Below are positions 17,119 to 26,150 of a stretch of DNA of 40,167 bases, piece after piece. Source of the stretch: Klebsiella pneumoniae (lineage in GTDB: Bacteria > Myxococcota_A > UBA9042). Each line of letters opens with the position of its first letter. Position 1 is the stretch's first letter. The position numbers and the translations under genes are program-made. The stretch lies in assembly GCA_945889325.1 (NCBI GenBank), contig CAMDBH010000031.1, positions 1 through 40,167 of the forward strand, written 5' to 3'. Below the pieces are notes generated by a model. It ran no database searches. It had not been told where the DNA came from and worked only from the letters and a program-made list of their open reading frames with translations.

Positions 17119-18130
17119 CTTCAGGCTATTGGTCGCATGCCTCGCCCTGAACAGTTGCACGATCCCACTGGACCCGCAGGGCACCGCGTTGCAAGTGGAA
17201 ACGAGCCTCGGCACTGTCTCCGGTTGCAAACTCTTTGAAAACGCCCAATTTGTTCCCGGCCTCGGCCACTCGGTCGAATTGCCCAGCGGCGCCACGCTGT
17301 GGACTTTTGACGGCGCCGCAAGTGCCGGTGCCCGTGCGGATGGCCTAGCCGTGGTCCTGACGGGCAAGGCCGCAGCGTGCGCCGGAGAATTCGGGCCTGT
17401 TGTCACGGCCTTGCCCGCCACGGCCACGGGGAGCGATTTTGTTACCCTGCTCGACGCCGTGCGCGTCGGCAGCGATGTTTGGCAATTCTACGAAACGTGG
17501 CATTTCGCCGCGGGCGCCGCATTTGGCATCAAAACCGTCGGGCGATCGGTGGCCAAATTCGACCCTGCCAAGGGCAATTTTGTCCGCTCAAGTCAGCTGC
17601 TCTGGACAGCAGACCGCCCTGCGTTTGGCCAAAGCGCTCTAGTCGACGGCAACTGGCTGTACGCCTACGGCTGCGCTTCGGCCAACACTGGTTGGAGCCG
17701 TGCATGTTATGCGGCGCGCATCGCCGTGGACAAAATCGGCGAAGGCGACGCTTGGCAATATGCGGTGGCTGTTAACAAATTCAGCAATAAGGTCGACGAA
17801 GCGCAGCCGATCCTATTTGATGTCGGCGATCTTTCGCTGCGCCGTCATGCCTCGGGGCGGCTGTTGGTGACTTACATCAAACCATTGGATAGTGTGATGC
17901 AAATTCGCTCGGCGCTGGGTCCGACCGGGCCGTTTTCGGCCGCGCATCCGCTGGCGCAATGCCCGACGACGACGGGCAATTTCTGCGTCGGTGCAGTGCA
18001 ACATCCGGAATTGGATAAGGATACGTCGATGATTGCCCTGGCGTTTGCTTTGGCATCGTTTGAGAAATTGACTGACGACGTCAAGTGGCCGCGGTTGGTG
18101 CAAGTGGCCTTGCCGCAAGACCTGCCGTAG
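17105..18130 (+). CDS. Propeller-like lipoprotein, divergent paralogue of the 15182 gene
   Basis: 341 residues from the ATG at 17105, which overlaps the previous gene by 14 bases; upstream in-frame codons lack a binding site. A lipoprotein signal ends LALNSC (Cys about 18). The body resembles the protein encoded from 15182: HSVELPSGATLWTFDG mirrors the first blade, and LGPTGPFSAAHP with QHPELD mirrors the last. The central GYxxA-type blade motifs are weak, so it is divergent. It completes a three-gene envelope cluster. It may be a carbohydrate-binding or sensing propeller; no active site can be assigned. Confidence 0.82.
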   Translation: MFRINFRLLVACLALNSCTIPLDPQGTALQVETSLGTVSGCKLFENAQFVPGLGHSVELPSGATLWTFDGAASAGARADGLAVVLTGKAAACAGEFGPVVTALPATATGSDFVTLLDAVRVGSDVWQFYETWHFAAGAAFGIKTVGRSVAKFDPAKGNFVRSSQLLWTADRPAFGQSALVDGNWLYAYGCASANTGWSRACYAARIAVDKIGEGDAWQYAVAVNKFSNKVDEAQPILFDVGDLSLRRHASGRLLVTYIKPLDSVMQIRSALGPTGPFSAAHPLAQCPTTTGNFCVGAVQHPELDKDTSMIALAFALASFEKLTDDVKWPRLVQVALPQDLP

Positions 18131-18151
18131 TTTCAGGAAAAATTAAAAGTT

Positions 18152-18598
18152 TCAGCCTTTTCTACCCGGCATCGGCTCAAAACTGTCCGGGGTAAACGCT
18201 TGCGGCAACAGGTCGCGCAACGTAGTGCGGCGGGCGATGCCGCCCTTGCCAATCGCAGTCACCTGTAAATCCAAGCCAAATTCGGCCAAGCACTGTCGAC
18301 AAAAGCCACATGGCGCTGCGGCATGGGCTGCGTCCGTGACCACCACAATTTCGTCAAATTCGCGTTCGCCAAGGCCAATCGCTTGCGACACCGCGCTGCG
18401 TTCGGCGCAAACACCAACCGGGTACGAGGCATTTTCGACATTGACGCCGACGTAAATTTTGCCCGATATGCCGCGCAAGGCCGATCCTACAGCAAAACCG
18501 GAATAGGGCGCGTAGGCGTTGGCGCGTACCGCTTGAGCAGCCGCGACTAACGGTGCTAAGTCTGGATGTTCGCGCAAGATATCGTCCAAATGAATCAA
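18152..18598 (-). CDS. cdd: Cytidine deaminase
   Basis: 148 residues. It starts at a TTG (18598) with GGAGG about six bases upstream, overlapping the stop of the phosphorylase gene by four bases (TTGA). It deaminates cytidine and deoxycytidine to uridine forms in nucleoside salvage. Zinc ligands and the proton shuttle are clear: C64 and E66 in CAERSAV, and C97 and C100 in PCGFCRQC. NAYAPYSGFAVGSAL is the substrate-binding segment. Length matches small homotetrameric CDAs. It is convergent with the propeller lipoprotein cluster. Confidence 0.96.
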   Translation of the reverse strand: MIHLDDILREHPDLAPLVAAAQAVRANAYAPYSGFAVGSALRGISGKIYVGVNVENASYPVGVCAERSAVSQAIGLGEREFDEIVVVTDAAHAAAPCGFCRQCLAEFGLDLQVTAIGKGGIARRTTLRDLLPQAFTPDSFEPMPGRKG

Positions 18599-19470
18599 GA
18601 AATCCTCCGTACGACCTGGCTGTCCGGTAACGCCTCAACCACGCCGCTCAACAAATTGAGCATCCGCTCGCTGGCCTGACCGGCCACCGCGCCGACATGG
18701 GCATGGTCCAGCGTACCTTGACCTAAACCTGCGCCGAGGTTGGTGATGCACGAAATGCCCAACACCCGCACACCCATGTGGCGCGCCGCGATGACTTCCG
18801 GCACGGTCGACATGCCGACGGCGTCGGCGCCGAGGCGCGCCAACATGCGAATTTCAGCCGGGGTTTCATAAGCGGGTCCCGACAGCGCGCAATAAACGCC
18901 GTGTTGCAGGGCAATGCCGCGCTGCGCGGCAACCTGCAATGCCAAATTTTGTAACGCGAGATCATAGGCTTGGGTCATATCCGGAAAGCGCGGCCCGATG
19001 CGTTCGTCATTGACGCCAATCAGCGGATTGCCGCCTTGCAGGTTCAAATGATCGGCAATCAACATGAGTTCACCGGGTTGCAAGCCGGTGTGCGCTGCGC
19101 CCGCCGCGTTCGTGACGATCAGCGTGTCAATCCCCAGTGCCGCTAACAAACGAACGGGCAGCGCTACTTGCTCAAAATCATGGCCTTCATAGCGATGCAC
19201 GCGGCCCGCGAGCACCACGACTTCACGCCCATGCCAGCGGCCGACCACCAGTTGACCCGCGTGACCGATGACGGTCGAGGCCGCCAGATGCGGCAGTGCG
19301 CTGTAGGCAACGCGGCGCGGTTGCTCGATTTGATCGGCCAGAGCCCCCAAGCCTGAGCCGAGCACGATGCCGATCGGCGCGCGCACAGGGCCAACTGCGT
19401 GTTCAACGGCGCGAACCAACTCGTGTAAGATCGCGTAAGTAGAAAGTTCTTCTTCGACAACCACCGACAT
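18595..19470 (-). CDS. Purine nucleoside phosphorylase
   Basis: 291 residues from the ATG at 19470, with AAGGA upstream; an upstream extension of six codons is unlikely. It cleaves purine nucleosides with phosphate to free base and ribose-1-phosphate. It shows IVLGSGLGAL (phosphate loop), GRVHRYEGHD, VTNAAGAAHTGLQPG, LSGPAYETPAEIRM and the VGMSTVPEVIAA signature of the trimeric PNP/MTAP family. The final SCITNLGAG segment with Asn-Leu is the purine-site type. It is coupled to cytidine deaminase, a salvage pair. Distinction from MTA phosphorylase is likely but not proven from motifs. Confidence 0.94.
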   Translation of the reverse strand: MSVVVEEELSTYAILHELVRAVEHAVGPVRAPIGIVLGSGLGALADQIEQPRRVAYSALPHLAASTVIGHAGQLVVGRWHGREVVVLAGRVHRYEGHDFEQVALPVRLLAALGIDTLIVTNAAGAAHTGLQPGELMLIADHLNLQGGNPLIGVNDERIGPRFPDMTQAYDLALQNLALQVAAQRGIALQHGVYCALSGPAYETPAEIRMLARLGADAVGMSTVPEVIAARHMGVRVLGISCITNLGAGLGQGTLDHAHVGAVAGQASERMLNLLSGVVEALPDSQVVRRIS

Positions 19471-19533
19471 GCGTTTCCTTGGGCGCAAAAGCGCCGCGCG
19501 CTACTGTGCCACAATCAGCACAAAAATCGAAAT

Positions 19534-20784
19534 CTATACCGAAAGTGTTGTCCGCAGGGCCAAATCCAGTTGCTGCATCACGGTGTCCACATGCAAGAGC
19601 TGCAAATCGGTCGGCCGCGGCACTTGACCCGCGGCCATTTGGCGCAGATCCTGGCAAATTCCATCAATATCCTGCGGTGTTCGCCACCAACCCAGCCGGT
19701 GTTTTTCCACCAACTGCGTCGCCGCGCAAGGACCCGGCGCCAACAGCAGCATGGGGACTTGGTGGCCAATAATTTCAAAAATCTTGCCGGGATACGCGTA
19801 GTCAAAACCCGCAGACACGATGACAACGGCGACACGGCCTATCAGCAATTCCAGCGCCCGTGCCGAGGCAATTTGACCCAGATCTTGCACTTGATCAGGT
19901 AGGTTCAGCTCATGCGCCTGCTGCAGCAAGTGCGCGCCAAATGCCCCAGCATAGGTCAAATGCGGCCGCAACTTAGCACTTTCGCTGCGCAATTGCGCCA
20001 TAGCCTGCAAGATCGGCTGCAAGTCGCGGCCGTAGGCCAGCGACCCCGCGTACACCAACTCGAGCGGCAAATGCAACGGCTGCTTCGCCGCCGTTTCAAC
20101 AAAACCATTAGTAATTAAAACGATATTCTGCTTGCTTCGCCTGGATAGCCAAGCGCAAACGGTCGGCGTTACCCCGATTACTAGCGCCGCATCGCGCAGG
20201 CAAGCGTCCTCCAATTTGCGATGCTTGGGTTCATTTGGGCCGGTTTGCAGTTCTGACCACGGATCGCGGTAGTCCAAAACCAGCTTTGCGTTCAGAATTT
20301 TGGCGATCACACGCGCCAGCACATGCCCGCTAAACGGCGGCGCTGTCGACAGCACCACATCAAATTGGCGTCCACGCACCGCCCGCAACGCAAACGGCAA
20401 CCAGCCGATCCACTCGTCGGGGATTTCCCAACGGGCCAGCAAGCGTCCTGCCATTTTCTTAAATATTTGCGTGTGGTTGCGTTTGGCCATTGCTTTGGAT
20501 GGCTCGGCCGCTTCGCTAGTCTGCCCGCCACTGGCGGCGGCATTTTTGCGGCGCAAAAAAGTGCGCGGCGACAGCACATGTGTCCTAATTAGCTGATAAG
20601 TCGACTGAATCGGCAAGGTCAAGTCGATGGGCGGCATGTATTGCGGATGCATCGTCAGCACCGTCACCTCCCAACCGTGGGTCGCGAGGTAGTGGGCCAT
20701 TTTTTCCGCCCGCCGTCCGCCGATGGCCAGACTCGGAGCAAAACTGCCTGAAACCAACAAGATGCGTGGAATGGCCTTGTGCAT
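19534..20784 (-). CDS. Glycosyltransferase, GT4-like
   Basis: 416 residues from the ATG at 20784. The N-terminal domain has a Rossmann start (ILLVSGSFAPSLAIGGRRAEKMA) with the Gly-Gly-Arg loop found in GT4 enzymes, then LDYRDPWSE, which is typical. The C-terminal domain includes LVYAGSLAYGRDLQPIL, LGQIASARALELLI and AGFDYAYPGKIFEIIG, the donor-binding E-x7-E-like region (here KIFEI). It likely adds a sugar to a polysaccharide or lipid; the acceptor cannot be read. It is divergent from an asparagine synthase gene, 113 nt apart, and 63 nt upstream of the purine nucleoside phosphorylase on the same strand. Confidence 0.88.
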   Translation of the reverse strand: MHKAIPRILLVSGSFAPSLAIGGRRAEKMAHYLATHGWEVTVLTMHPQYMPPIDLTLPIQSTYQLIRTHVLSPRTFLRRKNAAASGGQTSEAAEPSKAMAKRNHTQIFKKMAGRLLARWEIPDEWIGWLPFALRAVRGRQFDVVLSTAPPFSGHVLARVIAKILNAKLVLDYRDPWSELQTGPNEPKHRKLEDACLRDAALVIGVTPTVCAWLSRRSKQNIVLITNGFVETAAKQPLHLPLELVYAGSLAYGRDLQPILQAMAQLRSESAKLRPHLTYAGAFGAHLLQQAHELNLPDQVQDLGQIASARALELLIGRVAVVIVSAGFDYAYPGKIFEIIGHQVPMLLLAPGPCAATQLVEKHRLGWWRTPQDIDGICQDLRQMAAGQVPRPTDLQLLHVDTVMQQLDLALRTTLSV

Positions 20785-20897
20785 TGCCAGATGATCGCGT
20801 TTTGATTGTCGCGTTGCAAGCTAGCATCCCGCCGCCGATGGCGTAACATGGCGCTGCGCGCGGTCCACGACGTGGCAAAGTCACGAGGAGCCTGCAG

Positions 20898-22874
20898 ATG
20901 TGCGGCATTTTTGGTCTGGTCGATCTAGAAAGAGTGCGGCAAAAAAGACCTTGGGGTAACGCGGAGTTGGGCGACATCACCGATGCGCGCGACGCCATGA
21001 CCCACCGCGGCCCGGACGGCCAAGGCCTCTGGCAAGCCAACGGCGTGGCGCTGGCCCACCGCCGCTTGGCGATTTTGGATTTGACGTACACAGGTGCTCA
21101 GCCCATGCGCGGCCGCGACGGTTGCGCGTTGACGTTCAACGGCGAAATTTACAACTACTTGGAATTACGTAAAGATCTTGTAGCCAACGGCGCTGAATTT
21201 CGCGGCTCCAGCGACACTGAAGTATTGCTCGTCGCGTTGCAAACTTGGGGCTTGGCGCAAACGCTTTTGCGCATTCGCGGCATGTACGCGTTTGCGTTTT
21301 GGGACGCGCCGAACAAGCAACTGCATGTGGCGCGCGATCGCGTCGGCAAAAAGCCGCTGTATTATTGGCAACATGGTGAACGGCTCGCCTTTTCATCGAC
21401 TTTGGCTTCGTTGCAGCTGTGGTTGTTGGCCCAACGGATCAAGCTCGACATTGATCCGGTCGCCGTCGAACATTTTTTGGCTAGCGGTTACATTGAAGCG
21501 CCGCGGACGATTTTTCGCCAAGTGCGCAAATTGACAGCGGGTCAATCCATGACGTTTGACGACCAAGGCGCCAATTTCAGCGCGGCTGCCGTGATTCCGT
21601 TCGCCAATCCGGGCAAGCCGCTCGACGGCCAAAGTTTGGATCAACTGGATGATCTGCTGCAAAAAGCCGTGGAGAGGCGCCTGCGCAGCGATGTGCCGGT
21701 CGCGACTTTTCTGAGCGGCGGCCTCGATTCCGCGCTCGTGACAGCGGTTGCTGCGCGGCAAGTGGCTGGTATGACAGCCTATACTGTGCGCACGGCCGAT
21801 CGAAACGCCGATGAATTTGCCACCGCGGAAAAAGTCGCCAAAGCGACCGGCGTCAAGCACGTGGTGTTGGACGTGTCTGCCGACGACCTGTCACAACTGC
21901 CGGAACTTGTGCGGCAATATGGCGAACCTTTTGGTGATTCCTCGGCGCTGCCCACCTACTTGATCGCGCAGGCTGCGGGCGTCCACCACCGCGTGATTTT
22001 GACCGGCGACGGCGGCGATGAGGTCCAAGGCGGTTACTCCGGTGCGCGGTTGTTCGCCTTGCGGCAGCAATTTCGCGCCACGCTCGGGTTTGCCCTGCCG
22101 GACGCCCTTGCCCAACGGCTTGAAGCGTCCAAGCAGGGTGGTGCAGGCGATTTGGCTTTTAAAGCATTAAGATTACTTGGTAATGGTGCACAGGCGATTG
22201 CGGCTCAGCGCGATCAACTCAACCGCTTGCACGATTGCTTTAAGCCGACCTTGAGGCCGATTTTGGCCGAGCAAGGCTGGCAAGCTACGATTGCTCAACG
22301 CTTTTTGGCATTGCCGGCCTTCAACGAACTCGATCGCGCGCTCGGCTTGGATTTTTCCTTGTACTTGCCAGAAGATCTCTGCGTCAAAGTCGACGTGGCC
22401 AGCATGGCGTTTGCGGTAGAAACGCGCGCGCCGCTGCTGGACTCTGATTTTACAGACGCTTGTTGGCAAATCGACGCCCGCGATCGCGTCACCACCAACC
22501 AGAGCAAGCGGATTATTCGTCAACTTTTGGCGCGCTATTTGCCAGCCGACTGTATTTTGGGGCGAAAACAGGGCTTTTCCATACCGGTGGCCCAATGGGT
22601 CAATACGCCTGCGCTGCGGATTCAACTCGACGCCGATTTGCGCTTGGGTTTTGCCGGTATGCCGTGGCTAGATACGGGGGCGTTGGCAGATGCGCTGACC
22701 AAGCTCGACCAATCCAAGCTCGATCAAGGCAATTTGCGGTGGCGTCTGCTGTGGTTGGGCCAATGGTCGCGGCGTTGGAATGACGTGACCCAATGGAGCA
22801 TCGCCAACCAAGGTGCGACCGGCTACTCAGCGGAATCGGGCTATTTTAAGGCTGTCGCTGGACCGAGAGGCTAA
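20898..22874 (+). CDS. asnB: Asparagine synthase, glutamine-hydrolysing
   Basis: 658 residues; the ATG at 20898 has GAGGAGC upstream. Cys2 (MCGIFG) is the glutaminase nucleophile, with THRGPDGQG, FNGEIYNY and the glutamine-binding region typical of class II amidotransferases. The synthetase domain carries the PP-loop SGGLDSALV near residue 273, TGDGGDEVQGGY and VETRAPLLD. It should make asparagine or transfer an amide during cell-surface polymer synthesis, since AsnB-like proteins often sit in polysaccharide loci next to GT4 enzymes. The length is at the upper end of the AsnB range. No cluster of sugar genes is otherwise present. Confidence 0.95.
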   Translation: MCGIFGLVDLERVRQKRPWGNAELGDITDARDAMTHRGPDGQGLWQANGVALAHRRLAILDLTYTGAQPMRGRDGCALTFNGEIYNYLELRKDLVANGAEFRGSSDTEVLLVALQTWGLAQTLLRIRGMYAFAFWDAPNKQLHVARDRVGKKPLYYWQHGERLAFSSTLASLQLWLLAQRIKLDIDPVAVEHFLASGYIEAPRTIFRQVRKLTAGQSMTFDDQGANFSAAAVIPFANPGKPLDGQSLDQLDDLLQKAVERRLRSDVPVATFLSGGLDSALVTAVAARQVAGMTAYTVRTADRNADEFATAEKVAKATGVKHVVLDVSADDLSQLPELVRQYGEPFGDSSALPTYLIAQAAGVHHRVILTGDGGDEVQGGYSGARLFALRQQFRATLGFALPDALAQRLEASKQGGAGDLAFKALRLLGNGAQAIAAQRDQLNRLHDCFKPTLRPILAEQGWQATIAQRFLALPAFNELDRALGLDFSLYLPEDLCVKVDVASMAFAVETRAPLLDSDFTDACWQIDARDRVTTNQSKRIIRQLLARYLPADCILGRKQGFSIPVAQWVNTPALRIQLDADLRLGFAGMPWLDTGALADALTKLDQSKLDQGNLRWRLLWLGQWSRRWNDVTQWSIANQGATGYSAESGYFKAVAGPRG

Positions 22875-22885
22875 GGGGCCAGCTA

Positions 22886-24712
22886 CTACGGCTTGGGCTG
22901 CGGTTCGGCAGGACCACCCGCGGCCGGCGGCGCGGCCGGCGTCACGGCAAGGCCCAAAGTTTCCGGACCTTCACGCCGAATCTGAATGTTCTTGAAGCGA
23001 ACGCGTGCGCGGTACAAATACAGGCCGAACAGCGAATAGCGATCGCGATCGACCCGCGCGGTCAACACCTCGCGCCCGCCCACCTGCATGCGCAAGATAC
23101 GATCGACAACAGTTACCCGCACATGCACCCACTCTCCCAACGGCAATTCGGCATAAGCCTGAATGACCGGCTCGATCTGATTGGCCGACCACGCGCGCTT
23201 GAGAAGCACAGCATCTCGTGCAATTTCAATAAGGTAGTAGTACGGATACTCGCCGTGGAAATTGTTGCCCAAAATCAGACCAGTCACACCGCGCTCCAAA
23301 CGCAGATCGAGTTCGTAGCTGAAGTTTTCAAGGGGAATTTCATGCTTAATCAGATAGTTGTACAAGCGGTCGCCTGCACCTTGAATTTCACCGTTGGCCA
23401 CCCGCCATTGGCCTCCCTCGTGAATGGTCCAATCGTCAATACTTTCACCGGAAAACAACTTCATCCAACCGCTGCGGGCCTGGGTTTGTTCATAGATGTG
23501 GGCGCGCCATTGCGCATCAAGGGCTGAAATATCTTCGCCATACACTGACTTAAACGCCTGCAAGCCATCTTCACCCTGACGGATCTTGCGAAAAAACGGT
23601 GGCAATTTGCCGCGCAAGTTAGGCGCACTGAGCAAAAAATCGATCAAGCCCCAACTTTCCGCGTAGTAAATGTTCATCGACGCGCCGGAAAAGCGCTCCG
23701 CTGGCGCTTTGAGCAAGGTCGCCAAATCGATAAAGACGTTGTTGGCCTGGGCGTTGGCCAAATACGCGAGTTTTCCCTTATTTTTTGCGGGGATATGAAT
23801 GCCATTGCCTTGCGCGTCAAAAGAGCCGATGTACTCGCTGATGCCTTCATCAAACCAAATCGGCCAGTGTTTGCGCGTGTAGCGGCTGAAATTGTGGTCG
23901 CTGAATTGCTCCCCCATCATGGCGTGCACCAGTTCATGAAAGTACAACTGCATGGAATTGTTGAATCGATAGGTCACGACCGTGCGCATGCCGCCGTCGT
24001 AGTAGCCGCCGTTGTTCACCAGACCCGGCGCGTGTTCGCGGGCGTACTCCTGATAGCGCTCCTGCGACTCAAAGACGATAATTTGCACCGGCTTGGGCGG
24101 CGCGGCCACGTCAAGCGTTTTGGCAATCGCAGCGTTGGCCTGTACGATGAACGAATCAAGTTTAACCAATAATTCCGCCGCATAGTCGTTGCGCGTGTCG
24201 GTCAACAACACAATGGTCTTGCCGGCGTAGCGCCGCAGCGGCGATCGCGGCCCGCTTTCTTGGGCATCAAATGGCGCGGCTGTGGCGGCGCCTGCGGCGA
24301 AAGCACTTTCACCGTCCCGTTCTTCTCCCATATTTTCAGTAATTTGTGGGCCTGATTGCGTCCGGCCGAACGCCGCCGCCAGCAATTCCACGGGCTCCGG
24401 CACGGGCGCCGCCGCAGGTGAGGAATTGCGCGCGTCGCTGTCAAGCGCCGATGATTCATCCAGGATCGTTTGCGATTTAGCTGTTGCTTCTGACCATTGG
24501 GTTGGCCGAAGTTTGCCGTTCGCTGTCTCAGGGGGCCCGAGCGCCACGCCACCGACGGCGACCAGCGTGAGCGCCACCAAGAGAAGGAGCAATTTTTCCA
24601 AAAGTGGCGCAGTGGTTTTGGAAGATTGGCCTTTTTTGGTCAGATCGCGCCGCAGCGGATGTAGCGGACCATCCGTGCGCTGAGGAGGCGGGACTGAGCC
24701 CTGATCGGACAA
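22886..24712 (-). CDS. Membrane-anchored HExxH peptidase with DUF1080-like domain
   Basis: 608 residues from a TTG at 24712 (AAAGGA about ten bases upstream); there is no ATG for the first ~130 codons. A transmembrane helix lies near 38-58. A Ser/Ala/Pro-rich linker follows, then a gluzincin domain: HELVHAMM (His256, Glu257, His260) and WFDEGISEY (third ligand Glu near 285), the pattern of DUF1570/peptidase MA-like zinc proteases. Residues about 420-590 form a jelly-roll-like domain (GLILGNNF, YYLIEIARDAVLLKR) resembling DUF1080 / 3-keto-glycoside hydrolase or laminin-G-like domains. The tail is Pro/Ala-rich. It is probably a periplasmic or surface protease acting on envelope substrates. Confidence 0.85.
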   Translation of the reverse strand: MSDQGSVPPPQRTDGPLHPLRRDLTKKGQSSKTTAPLLEKLLLLLVALTLVAVGGVALGPPETANGKLRPTQWSEATAKSQTILDESSALDSDARNSSPAAAPVPEPVELLAAAFGRTQSGPQITENMGEERDGESAFAAGAATAAPFDAQESGPRSPLRRYAGKTIVLLTDTRNDYAAELLVKLDSFIVQANAAIAKTLDVAAPPKPVQIIVFESQERYQEYAREHAPGLVNNGGYYDGGMRTVVTYRFNNSMQLYFHELVHAMMGEQFSDHNFSRYTRKHWPIWFDEGISEYIGSFDAQGNGIHIPAKNKGKLAYLANAQANNVFIDLATLLKAPAERFSGASMNIYYAESWGLIDFLLSAPNLRGKLPPFFRKIRQGEDGLQAFKSVYGEDISALDAQWRAHIYEQTQARSGWMKLFSGESIDDWTIHEGGQWRVANGEIQGAGDRLYNYLIKHEIPLENFSYELDLRLERGVTGLILGNNFHGEYPYYYLIEIARDAVLLKRAWSANQIEPVIQAYAELPLGEWVHVRVTVVDRILRMQVGGREVLTARVDRDRYSLFGLYLYRARVRFKNIQIRREGPETLGLAVTPAAPPAAGGPAEPQPKP

Positions 24713-24741
24713 ACGCCTGATTCCTTTGCGATTATCCGATG

Positions 24742-24832
24742 CGGTCGGAAAAGACCGAAAAACACCAAATACCGCCGTCTGTCACCATAGCGTTGCCGCG
24801 GCAGTCGGTCAAACTTCTCGCTGTCGGTCAAA
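24742..24832 (-). promoter_or_regulatory. GTCGG repeats upstream of the peptidase gene
   Basis: The gap 24713-24920 holds a hairpin CGGTC-GGAAAA-GACCG (24742-24757). It also has two direct copies of GTCGGTCAAA at 24804-24813 and 24823-24832, spaced 19 bp, about two helical turns. They lie 30-120 bp upstream of the TTG start at 24712 and could be an operator. No promoter boxes were recognised with confidence. Confidence 0.35.
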
Positions 24833-24920
24833 TAAGTGCGAATTCAATAAGTTAACCGACGATTATCGCCAGAAGCCGTGTCGTCCAGCGCACTTGGCAC
24901 AGGTCTGACTGCGATGTCGA

Positions 24921-25589
24921 TTAGGCCTTTTTCTTGGGCTTGGCAGCCACTGGCTGAACCGCTGGCTCAATTTCAGGCAACAGTGGAAGTTTGCTTGGCT
25001 TTTTCGTGCGCGGGCGGGCTTTGGCTGCGCGGGTGCGAACGCGTGCAGCGCGGGGCGGCGGCGGCGAATTTTCAGAAGCCTCTTCCGTTTCACGGTCTTG
25101 GACCATCTTAACCCAATCGGCAAACGGGTCTGTCGGGTGGTATCCGCCGACGGCCATCACCGCCGAAAAGCCAATTTCGTTCAGATCTTGCAGCACCCAC
25201 GTCAGCAGCGCCGCAAACGTCTCGCCGTCCAGCAGATCTAGCGGCATGGAAAGAAAAAACGACAGCTCCGGTGGCGAGTTGGGCGACAAAAGCATTTGGC
25301 CAATCGACAGTTGGGCGTTGGCCTTGTTCACGGTCTCCAAAGCCAAATTCGGCCGGTCCATGCCGCGGCACAAAATCGCCGACAGCGTCAAAGCCGGGCC
25401 GCTGTGGCGATCGATCAGGCCGACACCCAGCGCGTAATTGCGCATCGCGATGCTGTAACCCAGTAAACTTTCGTCATTAATCGTCGGTTCAAACTCCACG
25501 TCCATGTCCAAAAGCCACTGGCGCAGGGCTCGCCAGTACGGGCCCTCAACGTCGGAATGGATTGTAGTTTCAATAATTTCTAGCGTCAT
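24921..25589 (-). CDS. YbjN-like protein
   Basis: 222 residues from the ATG at 25589; a longer upstream frame overlaps the neighbouring gene and reads as noise, so I rejected it. Residues 1-160 are an alpha/beta domain (FFLSMPLDLLDGETFAALLT, NKANAQLSIGQM) resembling the YbjN / type III secretion chaperone-like fold. The tail of about 60 residues is Pro/Lys/Arg-rich and ends PKKKA, unlike the domain. It follows a second YbjN-like gene by 17 nt and is last in a probable operon. It may act as a chaperone or sensor; function unknown. Confidence 0.8.
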   Translation of the reverse strand: MTLEIIETTIHSDVEGPYWRALRQWLLDMDVEFEPTINDESLLGYSIAMRNYALGVGLIDRHSGPALTLSAILCRGMDRPNLALETVNKANAQLSIGQMLLSPNSPPELSFFLSMPLDLLDGETFAALLTWVLQDLNEIGFSAVMAVGGYHPTDPFADWVKMVQDRETEEASENSPPPPRAARVRTRAAKARPRTKKPSKLPLLPEIEPAVQPVAAKPKKKA

Positions 25590-25606
25590 TTGCCTGTCGC
25601 GAGCCC

Positions 25607-26107
25607 CTAATTGGATGTTCCAGATGGCGCCGCACCGTGGCGAATCGCCGCCCGCACGTCCAGCCAGCGCTTGCCGCGCGTTTTGAGCGTGAGTTCTATG
25701 CCATGGGCAATCGCAGCATCGCGAAACATCAGCCATTCGCGGCCAAGCGTCGCTGCGGTCAACAGCGCCAAAGGCAATTCCATCGCCATGGTCAGCCGCG
25801 GTGGCGTGCGGTGGCAATACCAGCGCCCGCGTTCCAATTGGGTATTGGCCATGGCCAACAGCGGGGTGACCGCCGCCATGCGCCCCGGCAGCGCGCAAAA
25901 CGTGGTGCGAATCACCAACAGCGGCAGCGGGATCTCGCGGCGGCGCACCGGCGGCTGCAAAATAAACGCCGTCTGCCGATGCGTCGGATAGGTCACCGCC
26001 AGCCATTGCCGTTGGTCACCGCGTTGGTTGAGCTCAACCGGCTCTGCCAGTTCTTGCGCCAGCCAATCGCGTAAATTTGCAAGGGTTTGCGGGGACAATT
26101 CGGACAA
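25607..26107 (-). CDS. YbjN-like protein, upstream paralogue
   Basis: 166 residues from a TTG at 26107, with AAAGGA eight bases upstream. It is an alpha/beta protein with no signal peptide. FILQPPVRRREIPLPLLVIR and PLLAMANTQLERGRWYCHR resemble the strand-helix pattern of its downstream neighbour, so the pair probably arose by duplication. It follows the uracil-DNA glycosylase-like gene by 43 nt and precedes the other YbjN-like gene by 17 nt on the same strand. No catalytic residues are visible. The family assignment is by overall pattern only. Confidence 0.72.
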   Translation of the reverse strand: MSELSPQTLANLRDWLAQELAEPVELNQRGDQRQWLAVTYPTHRQTAFILQPPVRRREIPLPLLVIRTTFCALPGRMAAVTPLLAMANTQLERGRWYCHRTPPRLTMAMELPLALLTAATLGREWLMFRDAAIAHGIELTLKTRGKRWLDVRAAIRHGAAPSGTSN

Positions 26108-26150
26108 GATCGTTTCCTTTGACAGCCATCGGCGGGGCTTTGGGCGCGCT

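Noticed and set aside
24866-24920. Small minus-strand CxxC peptide (CAKCAGRHGFW) in the gap
   Set aside because: It is open only as a frame running through the YbjN-like gene; no start or binding site of its own.
25590-26006. N-terminal extension of the 24921 gene to 26006
   Set aside because: This frame lies wholly over the 25607-26107 gene and reads as low-complexity shadow sequence; the ATG at 25589 fits the domain.
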